Shown: positions 24,198-32,212 of the stretch, in pieces
Layout: each line of letters starts with the position of its first letter
Numbering within the stretch: position 1 is the stretch's first letter
Assembly (NCBI RefSeq): GCF_019039255.1
Contig: NZ_CP077062.1
Coordinates: 3,534,001 to 3,598,000 of the forward strand
Length of the DNA stretch: 64,000 bases
Direction: 5' to 3'
DNA from: Nocardioides panacis
GTDB taxonomy: Bacteria; Actinomycetota; Actinomycetes; Propionibacteriales; Nocardioidaceae
Notes under the pieces: generated by a model
The model's input: only the letters and a program-made list of their open reading frames with translations
What the model was told of the DNA's origin: nothing
The model's database searches: none
Made by a program: the position numbers and the translations under genes

Positions 24198-25839
24198 GCG
24201 AGGGCTCCTGTGAGGACGGGTGAGAGGGCGAGCCGGGGCACCCCGGCGTCGAGCACGACGTCGACGTGCCGGGCCCAGTGCGCGTCGTCGCGCTCCGGGA
24301 AGTCCTCGCGCCAGTGCGACCCGCGGGTCTCCTCGCGCCTCGCGGCGGCGTCGACCAGGGCGGCGCTGACGGTGAGCAGGTTGGTCGACTCCCAGGCCGC
24401 GACGTCCGCCACGTCCGTCGTCCGCGCGGCGAGCCGGTCGAGGGCGGCCGCGCCGTCGGAGAGCCCGGCGGCGGACCGCAGCACCCCGGCGGTCTCGGTC
24501 ATCACGTGCTGGAGCCCGCCGCGCACGTCCCCGCCCACCAGCCCGGGCGGCCGCGGGTCCTCGGCGGGTTCCTGCCGGGGGGCAGGCCGGTGGCCAGGTG
24601 CGCGGCGATCCGGCGGGAGAACACCAGGCCCTCCAGCAGCGAGTTCGAGGCCAGCCGGTTGGCGCCGTGCACCCCGGAGCAGGCGACCTCGCCGCAGGCG
24701 AAGAGGCCGGCCACCGAGGACTGGCCGTGCAGGTCGGTGGCGACGCCGCCCGACGCGTAGTGGCAGGCCGGCCCGACCGGGATCAGCTCGGTGACCGGGT
24801 CCACCCCGTGCGAGCGGCAGGTGGCCAGGATCGTGGGGAAGCGGCGCTCCCACTTCTCGGCGCCGAAGCCGCGGGCGTCGAGCCACACGTGCTCGGCGCC
24901 GGTCTCCCGCATCCGGCGCATGATCGCCTTGGCCACCACGTCGCGGGGGGCCAGGTCGGCCAGCTCGTGCTGGCCGAGCATGAAGCGCTCGCCCGCGTCG
25001 TCGACGAGGAAGGCGCCCTCGCCGCGCACCGCCTCGGAGATCAGCGGCTGCTGGCCCGTGGAGCCCGCGCCCAGCCACATCACCGTCGGGTGGAACTGCA
25101 CGAACTCCAGGTCCCGCAGCACCGCGCCGGCCCGCAGCGCGAGCGCCATCCCGTCGCCGGTGGACACCGGCGGGTTGGTGGTCGCGGAGAACACCTGGCC
25201 CAGCCCCCCGCTGGCCAGCACCACCGCCCGGCAGAGCACCGCGCCGACGCCGTCGCGCTGGCCCTCGCCCATCACGTGCAGGGTCACTCCCGCGACCCCG
25301 CCGTCGGCCCCCGGGACGAGGTCGAGGACCAGGGCGTGCTCGGTGACGTCGATGTCGGGGGCGGCCCGGACGGCGGCGACCAGGGCGCGCTGGATCTCCG
25401 CGCCGGTCGCGTCCCCGCCCGCGTGCGCGATCCGGTCGCGGTGGTGCCCGCCCTCCCGGGTCAGGGACAGCTCGCCGGCCTCGGTGTGGTCGAACACGGT
25501 GCCCAGGGAGATCAGCTCGCGCACGGCGTCCGGGCCCTCGGTGACCAGCACCCGCACCGCCTCCTCGTCGCAGACCCCGGCGCCCGCGACCAGCGTGTCG
25601 TGCAGGTGCTGGTCGGGGGTGTCGCCGGGGCCGAGGGCGGCGGCGATCCCGCCCTGCGCCCACTGCGTGGAGCCGGCGCTGAGCAGGTCCTTGGTGACCA
25701 CCATGACCGAGCCCACCGACGGCGAGGCGCGCAGCTGGAGCGCGGCGGTCAGGCCGGCGATGCCGGAGCCGATGACGACGACGTCGGCATAGGTCGTCCA
25801 GCCGGGAGGGGGAGCAGCGAGGCGCTGCGGCAGGCTCAC
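24194..25839 (-). CDS. nadB: L-aspartate oxidase (frameshifted as given)
   Basis: NadB oxidises aspartate to iminoaspartate using FAD, the first step of NAD synthesis; nadA is not in the window. With one base restored the protein is 548 residues. It shows the FAD loop VVIGSGIAGLTAAL, the STQWAQGGIAA active-site segment, FVQFHPT, EAVRGEGA and the succinate-dehydrogenase-like GEVACSGVHGANRLASNSLLEGLVF. The run of six G (C on the coding strand) at 24577-24582 needs one more base to join ATGLPP to RQEPAEDPRPPG and the C-terminal helical domain (TETAGVLRSAAGL). The GTG start follows a TAGCCT hexamer by seven bases, so the gene may have its own leaderless promoter inside the operon. Confidence 0.88.
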
Positions 25840-25846
25840 ACGCCCG

Positions 25847-25852
25847 AGGCTA
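25847..25852 (-). promoter_or_regulatory. Possible internal leaderless -10 element (TAGCCT) for nadB
   Basis: Minus-strand TAGCCT is seven bases before the nadB GTG and partly overlaps the panD stop region. This would allow nadB-nadC-coaX to be made without pan genes. Confidence 0.5.
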
Positions 25853-26266
25853 ACGGGCGGGCGCGTCGCCACGGACGAGTCCCGTCCCGGGCAGCGCCTC
25901 GGCGGGGTCGTGGCCGGTGCCGATCACGCGGTTGCCGGCGTCGACGAACACCACCGACGGGCGCAGCTCGCGGGCCTCGGCGGTGTCCATCTGCGCGTAG
26001 CCGATCAGGATCACCACGTCGCCGGGGTGCACCAGCCGCGCGGCCGCGCCGTTGATGCCGAGCACCCCGGACCCGCGCTCGCCGGCGATCGTGTAGGTCT
26101 CCAGCCGGGCGCCGTTGGTGACGTCGACGACGTGCACCAGCTCGCCGGGCAGCAGGTCGGCCGCGTCCAGGAGGTCCTCGTCCACGGTCACCGAGCCGAC
26201 GTAGTGCAGGTCGGCCTGGGTCACCGTGGCGCGGTGGATCTTGCTCTTCATCATCGTGCGCAGCAT
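25850..26266 (-). CDS. panD: Aspartate 1-decarboxylase precursor
   Basis: PanD makes beta-alanine from aspartate using a pyruvoyl group formed by self-cleavage. This 138-residue proenzyme has the cleavage site Gly24-Ser25 ([10 protein letters not shown]), Lys9 and Arg12 near the start (KSKIHRATV), the [20 protein letters not shown] loop and [10 protein letters not shown]. Its ATG overlaps the panC stop (TGATG), so the two products that PanC joins are made together. Confidence 0.97.
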   Translation of the reverse strand: MLRTMMKSKIHRATVTQADLHYVGSVTVDEDLLDAADLLPGELVHVVDVTNGARLETYTIAGERGSGVLGINGAAARLVHPGDVVILIGYAQMDTAEARELRPSVVFVDAGNRVIGTGHDPAEALPGTGLVRGDAPAR

Positions 26267-27123
26267 CAGTGGTGCCCTTCCTGGGTGCCGAGGTGCACGG
26301 CGAGGTTGTCGATCAGCCGGGTGCTGCCCACCCGCGCGGCGACCAGCAGCCGGGCCTCGCCCGCCTCGGGCGGGTCGCCGAGCCCCGGGGAGGTCAGCGC
26401 GAGGTAGTCCAGGTCGACCCCGTCCGCCGCCGCCAGTACGGCGCCCGCGTCGGCGAGCACCCGCGCGGCGCCCGCCGGCCCGGCGTCCGCCCCGGCCCGC
26501 AGCGCCCGGGACAGGGCTAGGGCGGACCGGCGCTGGCCGGGGTCGAGGTAGGCGTTGCGCGAGGACAGGGCCAGGCCGCCGTCCTCCCGGACCGTGGCGG
26601 CGCCGACGACGTCGACGCCCATGCAGAGGTCGTCGACCATCCGGCGGACCAGCACCAGCTGCTGGTAGTCCTTCTGACCGAAGACCGCGGCGTCGGGCCG
26701 GACCAGCCCGAACAGCTTGGCGACGACCGTCAGCACGCCCCGGTAGTGGCCGGGCCGGGTCGCGCCCTCCAGCACCCCGCCCAGGGGACCCGGCTCGACG
26801 GTCACCTGCGGGTCGCCGCCGGGGTAGACCTCGTCGACCGAGGGTGCGAACACCACGGCGGCGCCGTTCGCCCGGCAGACCTCGAGGTCGGCGTCGAAGG
26901 TGCGCGGGTAGCGGTCGAGGTCCTCCCCCGCCCCGAACTGCAGCGGGTTCACGAAGAGCGACACCACCACGGTCCCGGCTCGCTCCGCGGCCTCCCGGAC
27001 CAGCGCGGCGTGCCCGCCGTGCAGCGCACCCATCGTCGGCACCAGGCCGACGGTCCCGCCCCGCGCGCGGTGCGGCCGGAGCGCGTCGTCGAGCTCCGCA
27101 CGGGACCGGGCGACGAGCGTCAC
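26266..27123 (-). CDS. panC: Pantothenate synthetase
   Basis: PanC joins pantoate and beta-alanine with ATP. It is 285 residues, with the HxGH-type nucleotide motif [15 protein letters not shown] near residue 30, [19 protein letters not shown], the substrate-binding FGQKDYQQL and the KMSKS-like ALSSRNAYL. It lies between the DUF2520 gene (four-base overlap with its end) and panD. panB is not in the window. Confidence 0.97.
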   Translation of the reverse strand: MTLVARSRAELDDALRPHRARGGTVGLVPTMGALHGGHAALVREAAERAGTVVVSLFVNPLQFGAGEDLDRYPRTFDADLEVCRANGAAVVFAPSVDEVYPGGDPQVTVEPGPLGGVLEGATRPGHYRGVLTVVAKLFGLVRPDAAVFGQKDYQQLVLVRRMVDDLCMGVDVVGAATVREDGGLALSSRNAYLDPGQRRSALALSRALRAGADAGPAGAARVLADAGAVLAAADGVDLDYLALTSPGLGDPPEAGEARLLVAARVGSTRLIDNLAVHLGTQEGHH

Positions 27124-28016
27124 GCGCCCCGCCGGGCGGCCGGGCTGGGCGCCGGGAGCGCGTCGTTGAGGATGCTCACCAGCTTGGCGGCGCGCAGCGG
27201 CAGCAGCCGTCCGTCGACCACTGCGCGGTTCGCGGTGGCCCGGGCCAGGGCGACGTACGACCCCAACGTGCCGGGCGCGGTGCGGGCGACCTCGGCGAGG
27301 TGTGCCCGGACCGTCTCCACGTCGCCGCGGACGATCGGGCCGGTCAGCGCGGCGTCGCCGTAGGTCAGCGCGTTGTCCAGTGCCGCGGTGAGCAGCGGCC
27401 GCAGGGTCGCGGCCGGGTCGGTGGCCCCCGACTCGCGGAGCAGGTCCATGGCCTGGGAGACCAGCGTGACCAGGTGGTTGGCGCCGTGCGCGAGACCCGC
27501 GTGGTAGAGCGTGCGGCGGTCCTCGTCGACCCAGACGACGCTGCCGCCGAGGTCGGCGACCAGGGTGCGGGCGAGCGCGCGGGTGCCGTCGGTCGCGGTC
27601 ACCCCGAACACGCAGCCGGGCAGCCGGGCGACGTCGACGTGGGTGCCGGTGAACGTCATCGCCGGGTGCATCGCGAGGACCTCGGCGCCCACCTCGGCGG
27701 CCGGCGCGAGCACCGCCAGGCCGTGCTTGCCCGAGGTGTGCACGACCTGCTGGCCCGGACGGATCGCGCCGGCGGCGGCCAGCATGGTGACCACGTTCGA
27801 GAGCATGTCGTCGGGCACGGTGAGCAGCAGCAGGTCGCAGGACCGCGACACGGCGGTCGGCTTGTCGACCCGGACGCCCGGCAGCAGCGTCTCGATGCGG
27901 GTGCGCGACGCGGCGGACTCGCCCGCGACGGCGACGATCTCGTGCCCTGCGGCGTGGAGCGCTGCCGCGAGGACCGCGCCGACGCGCCCGGCGCCGACTA
28001 CCCCGATACGGGTCAT
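27120..28016 (-). CDS. Rossmann-fold DUF2520 oxidoreductase (Rv3603c-like), candidate ketopantoate reductase
   Basis: This 298-residue protein has an N-terminal NAD(P)-binding Rossmann domain ([19 protein letters not shown]) and a C-terminal helical DUF2520 domain containing [19 protein letters not shown] and [12 protein letters not shown]. It resembles 6-phosphogluconate-dehydrogenase-like reductases. It is the first gene of the panC-panD operon and overlaps panC by four bases. No panE is present, and this position is conserved in mycobacteria. A role in reducing ketopantoate to pantoate is therefore a reasonable inference, not something the sequence proves. The start at 28016 gives the exact Rossmann N-terminus; the longer open frame upstream is non-coding. 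Confidence 0.8.
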   Translation of the reverse strand: MTRIGVVGAGRVGAVLAAALHAAGHEIVAVAGESAASRTRIETLLPGVRVDKPTAVSRSCDLLLLTVPDDMLSNVVTMLAAAGAIRPGQQVVHTSGKHGLAVLAPAAEVGAEVLAMHPAMTFTGTHVDVARLPGCVFGVTATDGTRALARTLVADLGGSVVWVDEDRRTLYHAGLAHGANHLVTLVSQAMDLLRESGATDPAATLRPLLTAALDNALTYGDAALTGPIVRGDVETVRAHLAEVARTAPGTLGSYVALARATANRAVVDGRLLPLRAAKLVSILNDALPAPSPAARRGA

Positions 28017-28155
28017 GGACTCATCACCTTTCGTTCCAGTCCCCACGAGGAGGTACCGGACGGCCTGATGCGTGCACGGTCGAGCGTACGCGCGGCCCGC
28101 CCGGGCGGACACCCGGCCGGCCGGTGGCCTGCGTCACACGGCTCCCCCCGGCCCG

Positions 28156-28161
28156 TAGCCT
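28156..28161 (+). promoter_or_regulatory. Leaderless -10 element (TAGCCT) for the MidA-type gene
   Basis: TAGCCT, six bases, then ATG 28168. No ribosome-binding site. It is divergent from the pan operon. Confidence 0.6.
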
Positions 28162-28167
28162 GGCGCG

Positions 28168-29142
28168 ATGACCTCGCTCGGCATGCCGGCGGTACCCCCG
28201 CCGACCCCGCACCCGACCTGGAAGCAGGCCTGGGACGCCGCGCTGTACGGCGCCGACGGGTTCTTCCGTCGCGAGGCGCCCGCGGCGCACTTCCGGACCT
28301 CCGTGCACGCGTCCCCGCTGTTCGCGCGGGCGCTCGCCACGATGACCCGGGAGGCCGGCCTGGACACCGTGGTGGACATCGGCGCCGGGCGCGGCGAGCT
28401 GCTGACCGCGCTGCGAGCCCTGGACCCGGGCCTGGACCTGCTCGGCGTCGAGGTCGCCGCACGGCCACCCGGCCTGGACCCGGCCATCGCCTGGACCACG
28501 GCGCTGCCCGAGGCCGTCGAGGGGCTGGTGGTGGCCAACGAGTGGCTCGACAACATCCCCTGCCACGTCGTCGAGGTGGCCCCCGACGGCCGCCTGGTGG
28601 TGGTGCACGTCGACCCCGCGACCGGCCAGGAGACGCTCGGCCAGCCGCTCGGCCACTCCACGGTCGCGCCGTCGCTGGCCGCCTGGGTGGAGCGGTGGTG
28701 GCCGCTGGACGCCCGCGAGCCGGGCACCCGCGCCGAGGTGGGCAGCACCCGGGACGCCGCCTGGGCCGACGTGGTCGCGCGGGTGACCCGCGGGATCGCC
28801 GTCGCGGTGGACTACGGCCACACCGCGCAGCACCGGCCGCCCTTCGGCTCGCTGCGCTCCTACCGCCGCGGCCAGGAGGTCGACGTGCTCCCGGACGGGT
28901 CCCGCGACGTCACCGCGCACGTGGCCGTGGACGCCGTGGCGGACCGGGTCGGGGGCGTCGTACGTCGCCAGCGGGACGTGCTGCGCGAGCTCGGCGTCTC
29001 GGGTGAGCGGCCGGACCTGGGCCTCGCGACCCGCGACCCGGCGGCCTACGTCCGGGCGCTGGCCGGCGCGACGGAGGCGGCCGAGCTGACCGCCGAGGGG
29101 GGCCTCGGCGACTTCTTCTGGGTCGTGACGGTCAGGGACTGA
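28168..29142 (+). CDS. SAM-dependent methyltransferase, MidA/NDUFAF7 family (DUF185)
   Basis: This 324-residue soluble enzyme has SAM motif I VVDIGAGRGELLTAL, VVANEWLDNIPCHVV (the family's NE-x-D-x-x-P signature) and AVDYGHTAQHRP with the YGH segment. The mitochondrial member NDUFAF7 dimethylates an arginine on the complex I subunit NDUFS2, the counterpart of bacterial NuoD. A stand-alone nuoD gene lies 6.6 kb downstream on the same strand, making it a natural candidate substrate (inference). The ATG is set by the leaderless promoter geometry. Its end overlaps the convergent antiporter gene by 11 bases. Confidence 0.88.
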   Translation: MTSLGMPAVPPPTPHPTWKQAWDAALYGADGFFRREAPAAHFRTSVHASPLFARALATMTREAGLDTVVDIGAGRGELLTALRALDPGLDLLGVEVAARPPGLDPAIAWTTALPEAVEGLVVANEWLDNIPCHVVEVAPDGRLVVVHVDPATGQETLGQPLGHSTVAPSLAAWVERWWPLDAREPGTRAEVGSTRDAAWADVVARVTRGIAVAVDYGHTAQHRPPFGSLRSYRRGQEVDVLPDGSRDVTAHVAVDAVADRVGGVVRRQRDVLRELGVSGERPDLGLATRDPAAYVRALAGATEAAELTAEGGLGDFFWVVTVRD

Positions 29143-30238
29143 CCGACAGGAACAGGAACGCCGCGAACAGGATCAGGTGCACGGCGCCCTGCAGGCGGGT
29201 CGCACGTCCGGGGATCACGGTCAGGATGCTGACCACCACGGTCAGCGTGAGCAGCACGATCTGCACCGACCCGAGACCCAGAAGCAGGGGGCCGTCCAGC
29301 CAGATGGAGGCGACCGCGATGGCGGGGATGGTCAGGCCGATGCTGGCCATCGCGGAGCCGTAGGACAGGTTCAGACTGATCTGCACGCGGTCGCGGGTGG
29401 CCGCGCGGAACGCCGCCAGCGTCTCGGGGAGCAGCACGAGCAGCGCGATCACGACCCCGACGAACGACGGCGGGAACCCGACCGCCTTCACGCCGGCCTC
29501 GATCGAGGGCGACTCGACCTTGGCCAGGCCGACCACCGCGACCAGCGCGAGCAGCAGCAGGCCGAGGCTGGTCCAGGCGGCCGGGGCGGTCGGCGGGTCG
29601 GCGTGCACCTCGGGCGGGGCGACCTCGCCGGACGGCGTGACGGGCAGGAAGAAGTCCCGGTGCCGCACGGTCTGGTTGAGCACGAACAGCGCGTAGAGCA
29701 CCAGCGAGGCGATGGCGGCGAACGCGAGCTGGGCCGAGGAGAACCGCGGGCCCTGGGCGCTCGAGGTGAACGTCGGCAGCACCAGGCTCAGGGTGGCCAG
29801 CGAGACCACGGTGGCGAGCGCCGCGCCGGTGCCCTCGGGGTTGAAGTTCGAGACCCCGAACTTCCGGGCGCCGGCGAGCAGCGCGAGACCGACGATGCCG
29901 TTGCAGGTGATCATCACGGCGGCGAAGACGGTGTCGCGGGCGAGCGACTCGGCCTTCTCGCCGCCGGACGCCATCAGGGTCACGATCAGCGCCACCTCGA
30001 TGACGGTGACCGCCACCGCGAGCACCAGCGAGCCGTAGGGCTCACCGAGCCGGTGGGCGATCACCTCGGCGTGCTGGACGGCGGCCAGGACCGCACCGGC
30101 GAGCACCAGGGCCACCAGGCCGACGGCCACCGGCCCGAGGCCGCGGCCCCAGGTCAGGGCCAGCGCCACCACGGCCACCGCTGGGACGACCGTCGGCCAG
30201 GCGTGGGTCAGCCGGGACTGGATCGAGCGGGGGGGCAT
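29132..30238 (-). CDS. ChaA-type calcium:proton antiporter (CaCA superfamily)
   Basis: This is a 368-residue membrane protein with about eleven helices. The two internally related halves each carry an acidic intramembrane motif, GEPYGSLVLAVAVTVIEVAL in the first and VLLPETLAAFRAATRD in the second, as in ChaA of E. coli. It should export calcium, and possibly sodium, in exchange for protons. It lies between the MidA-type gene (convergent) and the PH-domain genes (same strand, upstream). The ATG at 30238 overlaps a purine-rich AGGGTGAGG that could bind the ribosome. Confidence 0.88.
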   Translation of the reverse strand: MPPRSIQSRLTHAWPTVVPAVAVVALALTWGRGLGPVAVGLVALVLAGAVLAAVQHAEVIAHRLGEPYGSLVLAVAVTVIEVALIVTLMASGGEKAESLARDTVFAAVMITCNGIVGLALLAGARKFGVSNFNPEGTGAALATVVSLATLSLVLPTFTSSAQGPRFSSAQLAFAAIASLVLYALFVLNQTVRHRDFFLPVTPSGEVAPPEVHADPPTAPAAWTSLGLLLLALVAVVGLAKVESPSIEAGVKAVGFPPSFVGVVIALLVLLPETLAAFRAATRDRVQISLNLSYGSAMASIGLTIPAIAVASIWLDGPLLLGLGSVQIVLLTLTVVVSILTVIPGRATRLQGAVHLILFAAFLFLSVSP

Positions 30239-30250
30239 GACCTCACCCTG

Positions 30251-31618
30251 TCAGACGGATCCAGGCAGCTGCCCGCTCCGGGCCCGGCGGGCGCTCTCGT
30301 TGGCGCGGTCGAGCAGCCGGCGCGCCTCGCCCGCGTCGCGGTGCCGCAGCCGGACCCGGACCGGTCCGGGCGGGCTGTCCACGCGCAGGTCGGCCAGGTC
30401 GAACCGGCGCTGCCACGGCCCCTGGTGGACCTGCAGGGACTGCACCCGGGCGTAGGGCACGACGTGGGTACGCCGCCCGAGCACGCCCTCGCGGCTGACC
30501 AGGAGGTGCTCGCCCAGGCCGGAGGGCTGGAACCGCCGGCGCACCGGCGCCACCCACCGGGCCCGCTGCGGCGGCCCGGTCAGCGGCACCGCGTCCGGGT
30601 CGGGCGAGCCGGCCTCCTCGAGCAGCCGGCGGGCGAGCCACAGCGCCGTCGCACGGGGGGCCACCGGCATCACCGTGGACGTCGACGGCTTCCCGTCGCG
30701 GTCGCCGCTGGTGTAGCCGGCCAGCGACACGTCGACCTTGGCCCAGCCGAGCCGGCGCCACAGCAGCGGCTCGGTGACCACCACGCCCTGGACGCGGGAC
30801 ACCGCGATCGTCTGCGCGTCGAGCTCGAACAGCCCGCGCCGGACCTGGAGACCGGCAGGCGTCTCGGAGACGGTGAGCCGGTAGTAGGCCGACAGCTTGC
30901 GGAACAGCGTCACCGCGAGACCGCCGAGCAGCGGCACCGCCGCGGCCAGGCCGCCGACGATCTGGCCGAAGAACACGAACAGCCCGGCGAAGACCAGCGT
31001 CGAGACCAGGAACGCCCCGAACTCCGCCGACAGCAACAGGCTGACAACGAGCATGGCGGGGTCCAGCGAGACCAGCACCCGGTCGGGCGGGGCGACCGCC
31101 CCGACGACCGGCCCCGACCCGACCGACTCGTCGGTGGCAGCGGCGGGCTCGGCCCGGTCGGTCTCCCCGGCCCGGACGGCGTCCCGCCTGGCCAGCAGCG
31201 CGGTCCGCAGGTCCTGGGCCTCCCGGAGCGGCAGGAAGGCCAGCGACCCCTCCCGGGCCCCGCCCCCGGCGACGTCCATCTTCAGCTCGGCGAGCCCGAA
31301 GATCCGAGCGACGAAGGGCTGGCTGATGTCGATGCCCTGGAGCCGGTCCACCCGGATCCGCCGCGACTGGCGGGACACCACGCCGGTGTCGACCCGCAGC
31401 TCGTCGGCCTCGATCCAGTACTTCGTGCGCAGCCACGAGGCGGCGCCGTACACCGCGCCGGCGACCAGCAGCCCCAGCAGCAGCCAGGCGATCGGCCCGG
31501 CGTCGCCGCGCAGCAGGTCGTCCCAGGTGGAGGCGGCCACCGCGACCACGAGCAGGAAGCTGCGGACCAGGGGGGTCAGGGGGGACAGCCGCTTGTAGGG
31601 CCGCTCCGGCTCGCTCAC
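30251..31618 (-). CDS. Membrane protein with bacterial PH (bPH_2) domains, YdbT-like
   Basis: This 455-residue protein contains repeated PF03703-type bPH_2 domains interleaved with transmembrane pairs. The pattern WIEADELRVDTGVVSRQSRRIRVDRLQGIDI recurs as RLTVSETPAGLQVRRGLFELDAQTIAVSRVQGVVV and again near the C-terminus as HLLVSREGVLGRRTHVVPYARVQSL. The GTG start overlaps the stop of the smaller PH protein (GTGA), exactly the layout of the ydbS-ydbT pair in Bacillus. Its role is unknown; in Bacillus the pair has been linked to resistance to amylocyclicin-type peptides. Confidence 0.85.
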   Translation of the reverse strand: MSEPERPYKRLSPLTPLVRSFLLVVAVAASTWDDLLRGDAGPIAWLLLGLLVAGAVYGAASWLRTKYWIEADELRVDTGVVSRQSRRIRVDRLQGIDISQPFVARIFGLAELKMDVAGGGAREGSLAFLPLREAQDLRTALLARRDAVRAGETDRAEPAAATDESVGSGPVVGAVAPPDRVLVSLDPAMLVVSLLLSAEFGAFLVSTLVFAGLFVFFGQIVGGLAAAVPLLGGLAVTLFRKLSAYYRLTVSETPAGLQVRRGLFELDAQTIAVSRVQGVVVTEPLLWRRLGWAKVDVSLAGYTSGDRDGKPSTSTVMPVAPRATALWLARRLLEEAGSPDPDAVPLTGPPQRARWVAPVRRRFQPSGLGEHLLVSREGVLGRRTHVVPYARVQSLQVHQGPWQRRFDLADLRVDSPPGPVRVRLRHRDAGEARRLLDRANESARRARSGQLPGSV

Positions 31619-32106
31619 AGCCCCGCTGCCTGCGCCTCGCCCTGCGACGTGAGGCGGTCCCGGAGCCGGGCCGCCTCGTCCGCGGGCAGCCCGGGGATCC
31701 GTGCGCTGGTGCCCGGGCTGGCGGTGTGCAGGTGCACGCTGGCGATCTTGAACAGCTGCTCGAGCGGCCCCGCCTGCACGTCGACGTACTGCATGCGTCC
31801 GTAGGGGACGACCACCATCGCCCGGAAGAGCACCCCGTGCTTCACGTAGAGGTCCTCGTCGCGCTCGGCGTAGGCCCACCACTGGGCGTTGCGCCCGATC
31901 AGCAGCCAGCCCCAGGCCAGCAGCGCGAGCAGCACCACGACGGCCGGCAGCCACACGAGCACCGGCAGGGACCACAGCAGGGTCGCGACGACGACCAGCA
32001 CCAGCCCGACGACGCCCGCCGCGCCGAGCACCGACCTGCGCAGCCGGGCCAGGGCCGGGGACACCGGCCGCCAGTCGTTCCCGGGGGGCGCGAAGAGGTC
32101 GTCCAC
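31615..32106 (-). CDS. Small PH-domain membrane protein, YdbS-like
   Basis: This 163-residue protein has two adjacent transmembrane segments (about 25-70), then one bPH_2 domain with YVKHGVLFRAMVVVPYGRMQYVDVQAGPLEQLF and SVHLHTASPGTSARIPGL. It precedes and overlaps its larger partner. Its N-terminus VDDLFAPPGNDW is set by a TAGTCT hexamer seven bases before GTG 32106; longer starts at 32112 and 32160 lack any signal. Confidence 0.85.
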   Translation of the reverse strand: MDDLFAPPGNDWRPVSPALARLRRSVLGAAGVVGLVLVVVATLLWSLPVLVWLPAVVVLLALLAWGWLLIGRNAQWWAYAERDEDLYVKHGVLFRAMVVVPYGRMQYVDVQAGPLEQLFKIASVHLHTASPGTSARIPGLPADEAARLRDRLTSQGEAQAAGL

Positions 32107-32113
32107 GCGCACG

Positions 32114-32119
32114 AGACTA
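32114..32119 (-). promoter_or_regulatory. Leaderless -10 element (TAGTCT) for the YdbS-like gene
   Basis: Minus-strand TAGTCT followed by seven bases and the GTG at 32106. Its divergent counterpart at 32165 is only 46 bases away, so the two promoters may interfere. Confidence 0.6.
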
Positions 32120-32164
32120 CGTGCGGACCGCGAGGGGGACCGGCCCGACGCGGCAGCCACGACC

Positions 32165-32170
32165 TAGACT
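32165..32170 (+). promoter_or_regulatory. Leaderless -10 element (TAGACT) before the mini-ORF and GT gene
   Basis: TAGACT, six bases, then ATG 32177. The first codon after the expected transcript start opens an 11-residue mini-ORF rather than the glycosyltransferase. Confidence 0.55.
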
Positions 32171-32176
32171 GCGGGC

Positions 32177-32212
32177 ATGGACAACGGGGTCGTCGGCTGG
32201 TGCCACCCGTGA
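32177..32212 (+). CDS. Eleven-residue leader-like mini-ORF MDNGVVGWCHP
   Basis: It starts at the position expected for a leaderless transcript, and its TGA overlaps the GTG of the following glycosyltransferase (GTGA). It may couple translation of that gene, which has no clear ribosome-binding site. Alternatively it is the true N-terminus of that protein, separated by an indel in the given sequence. Confidence 0.4.
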   Translation: MDNGVVGWCHP

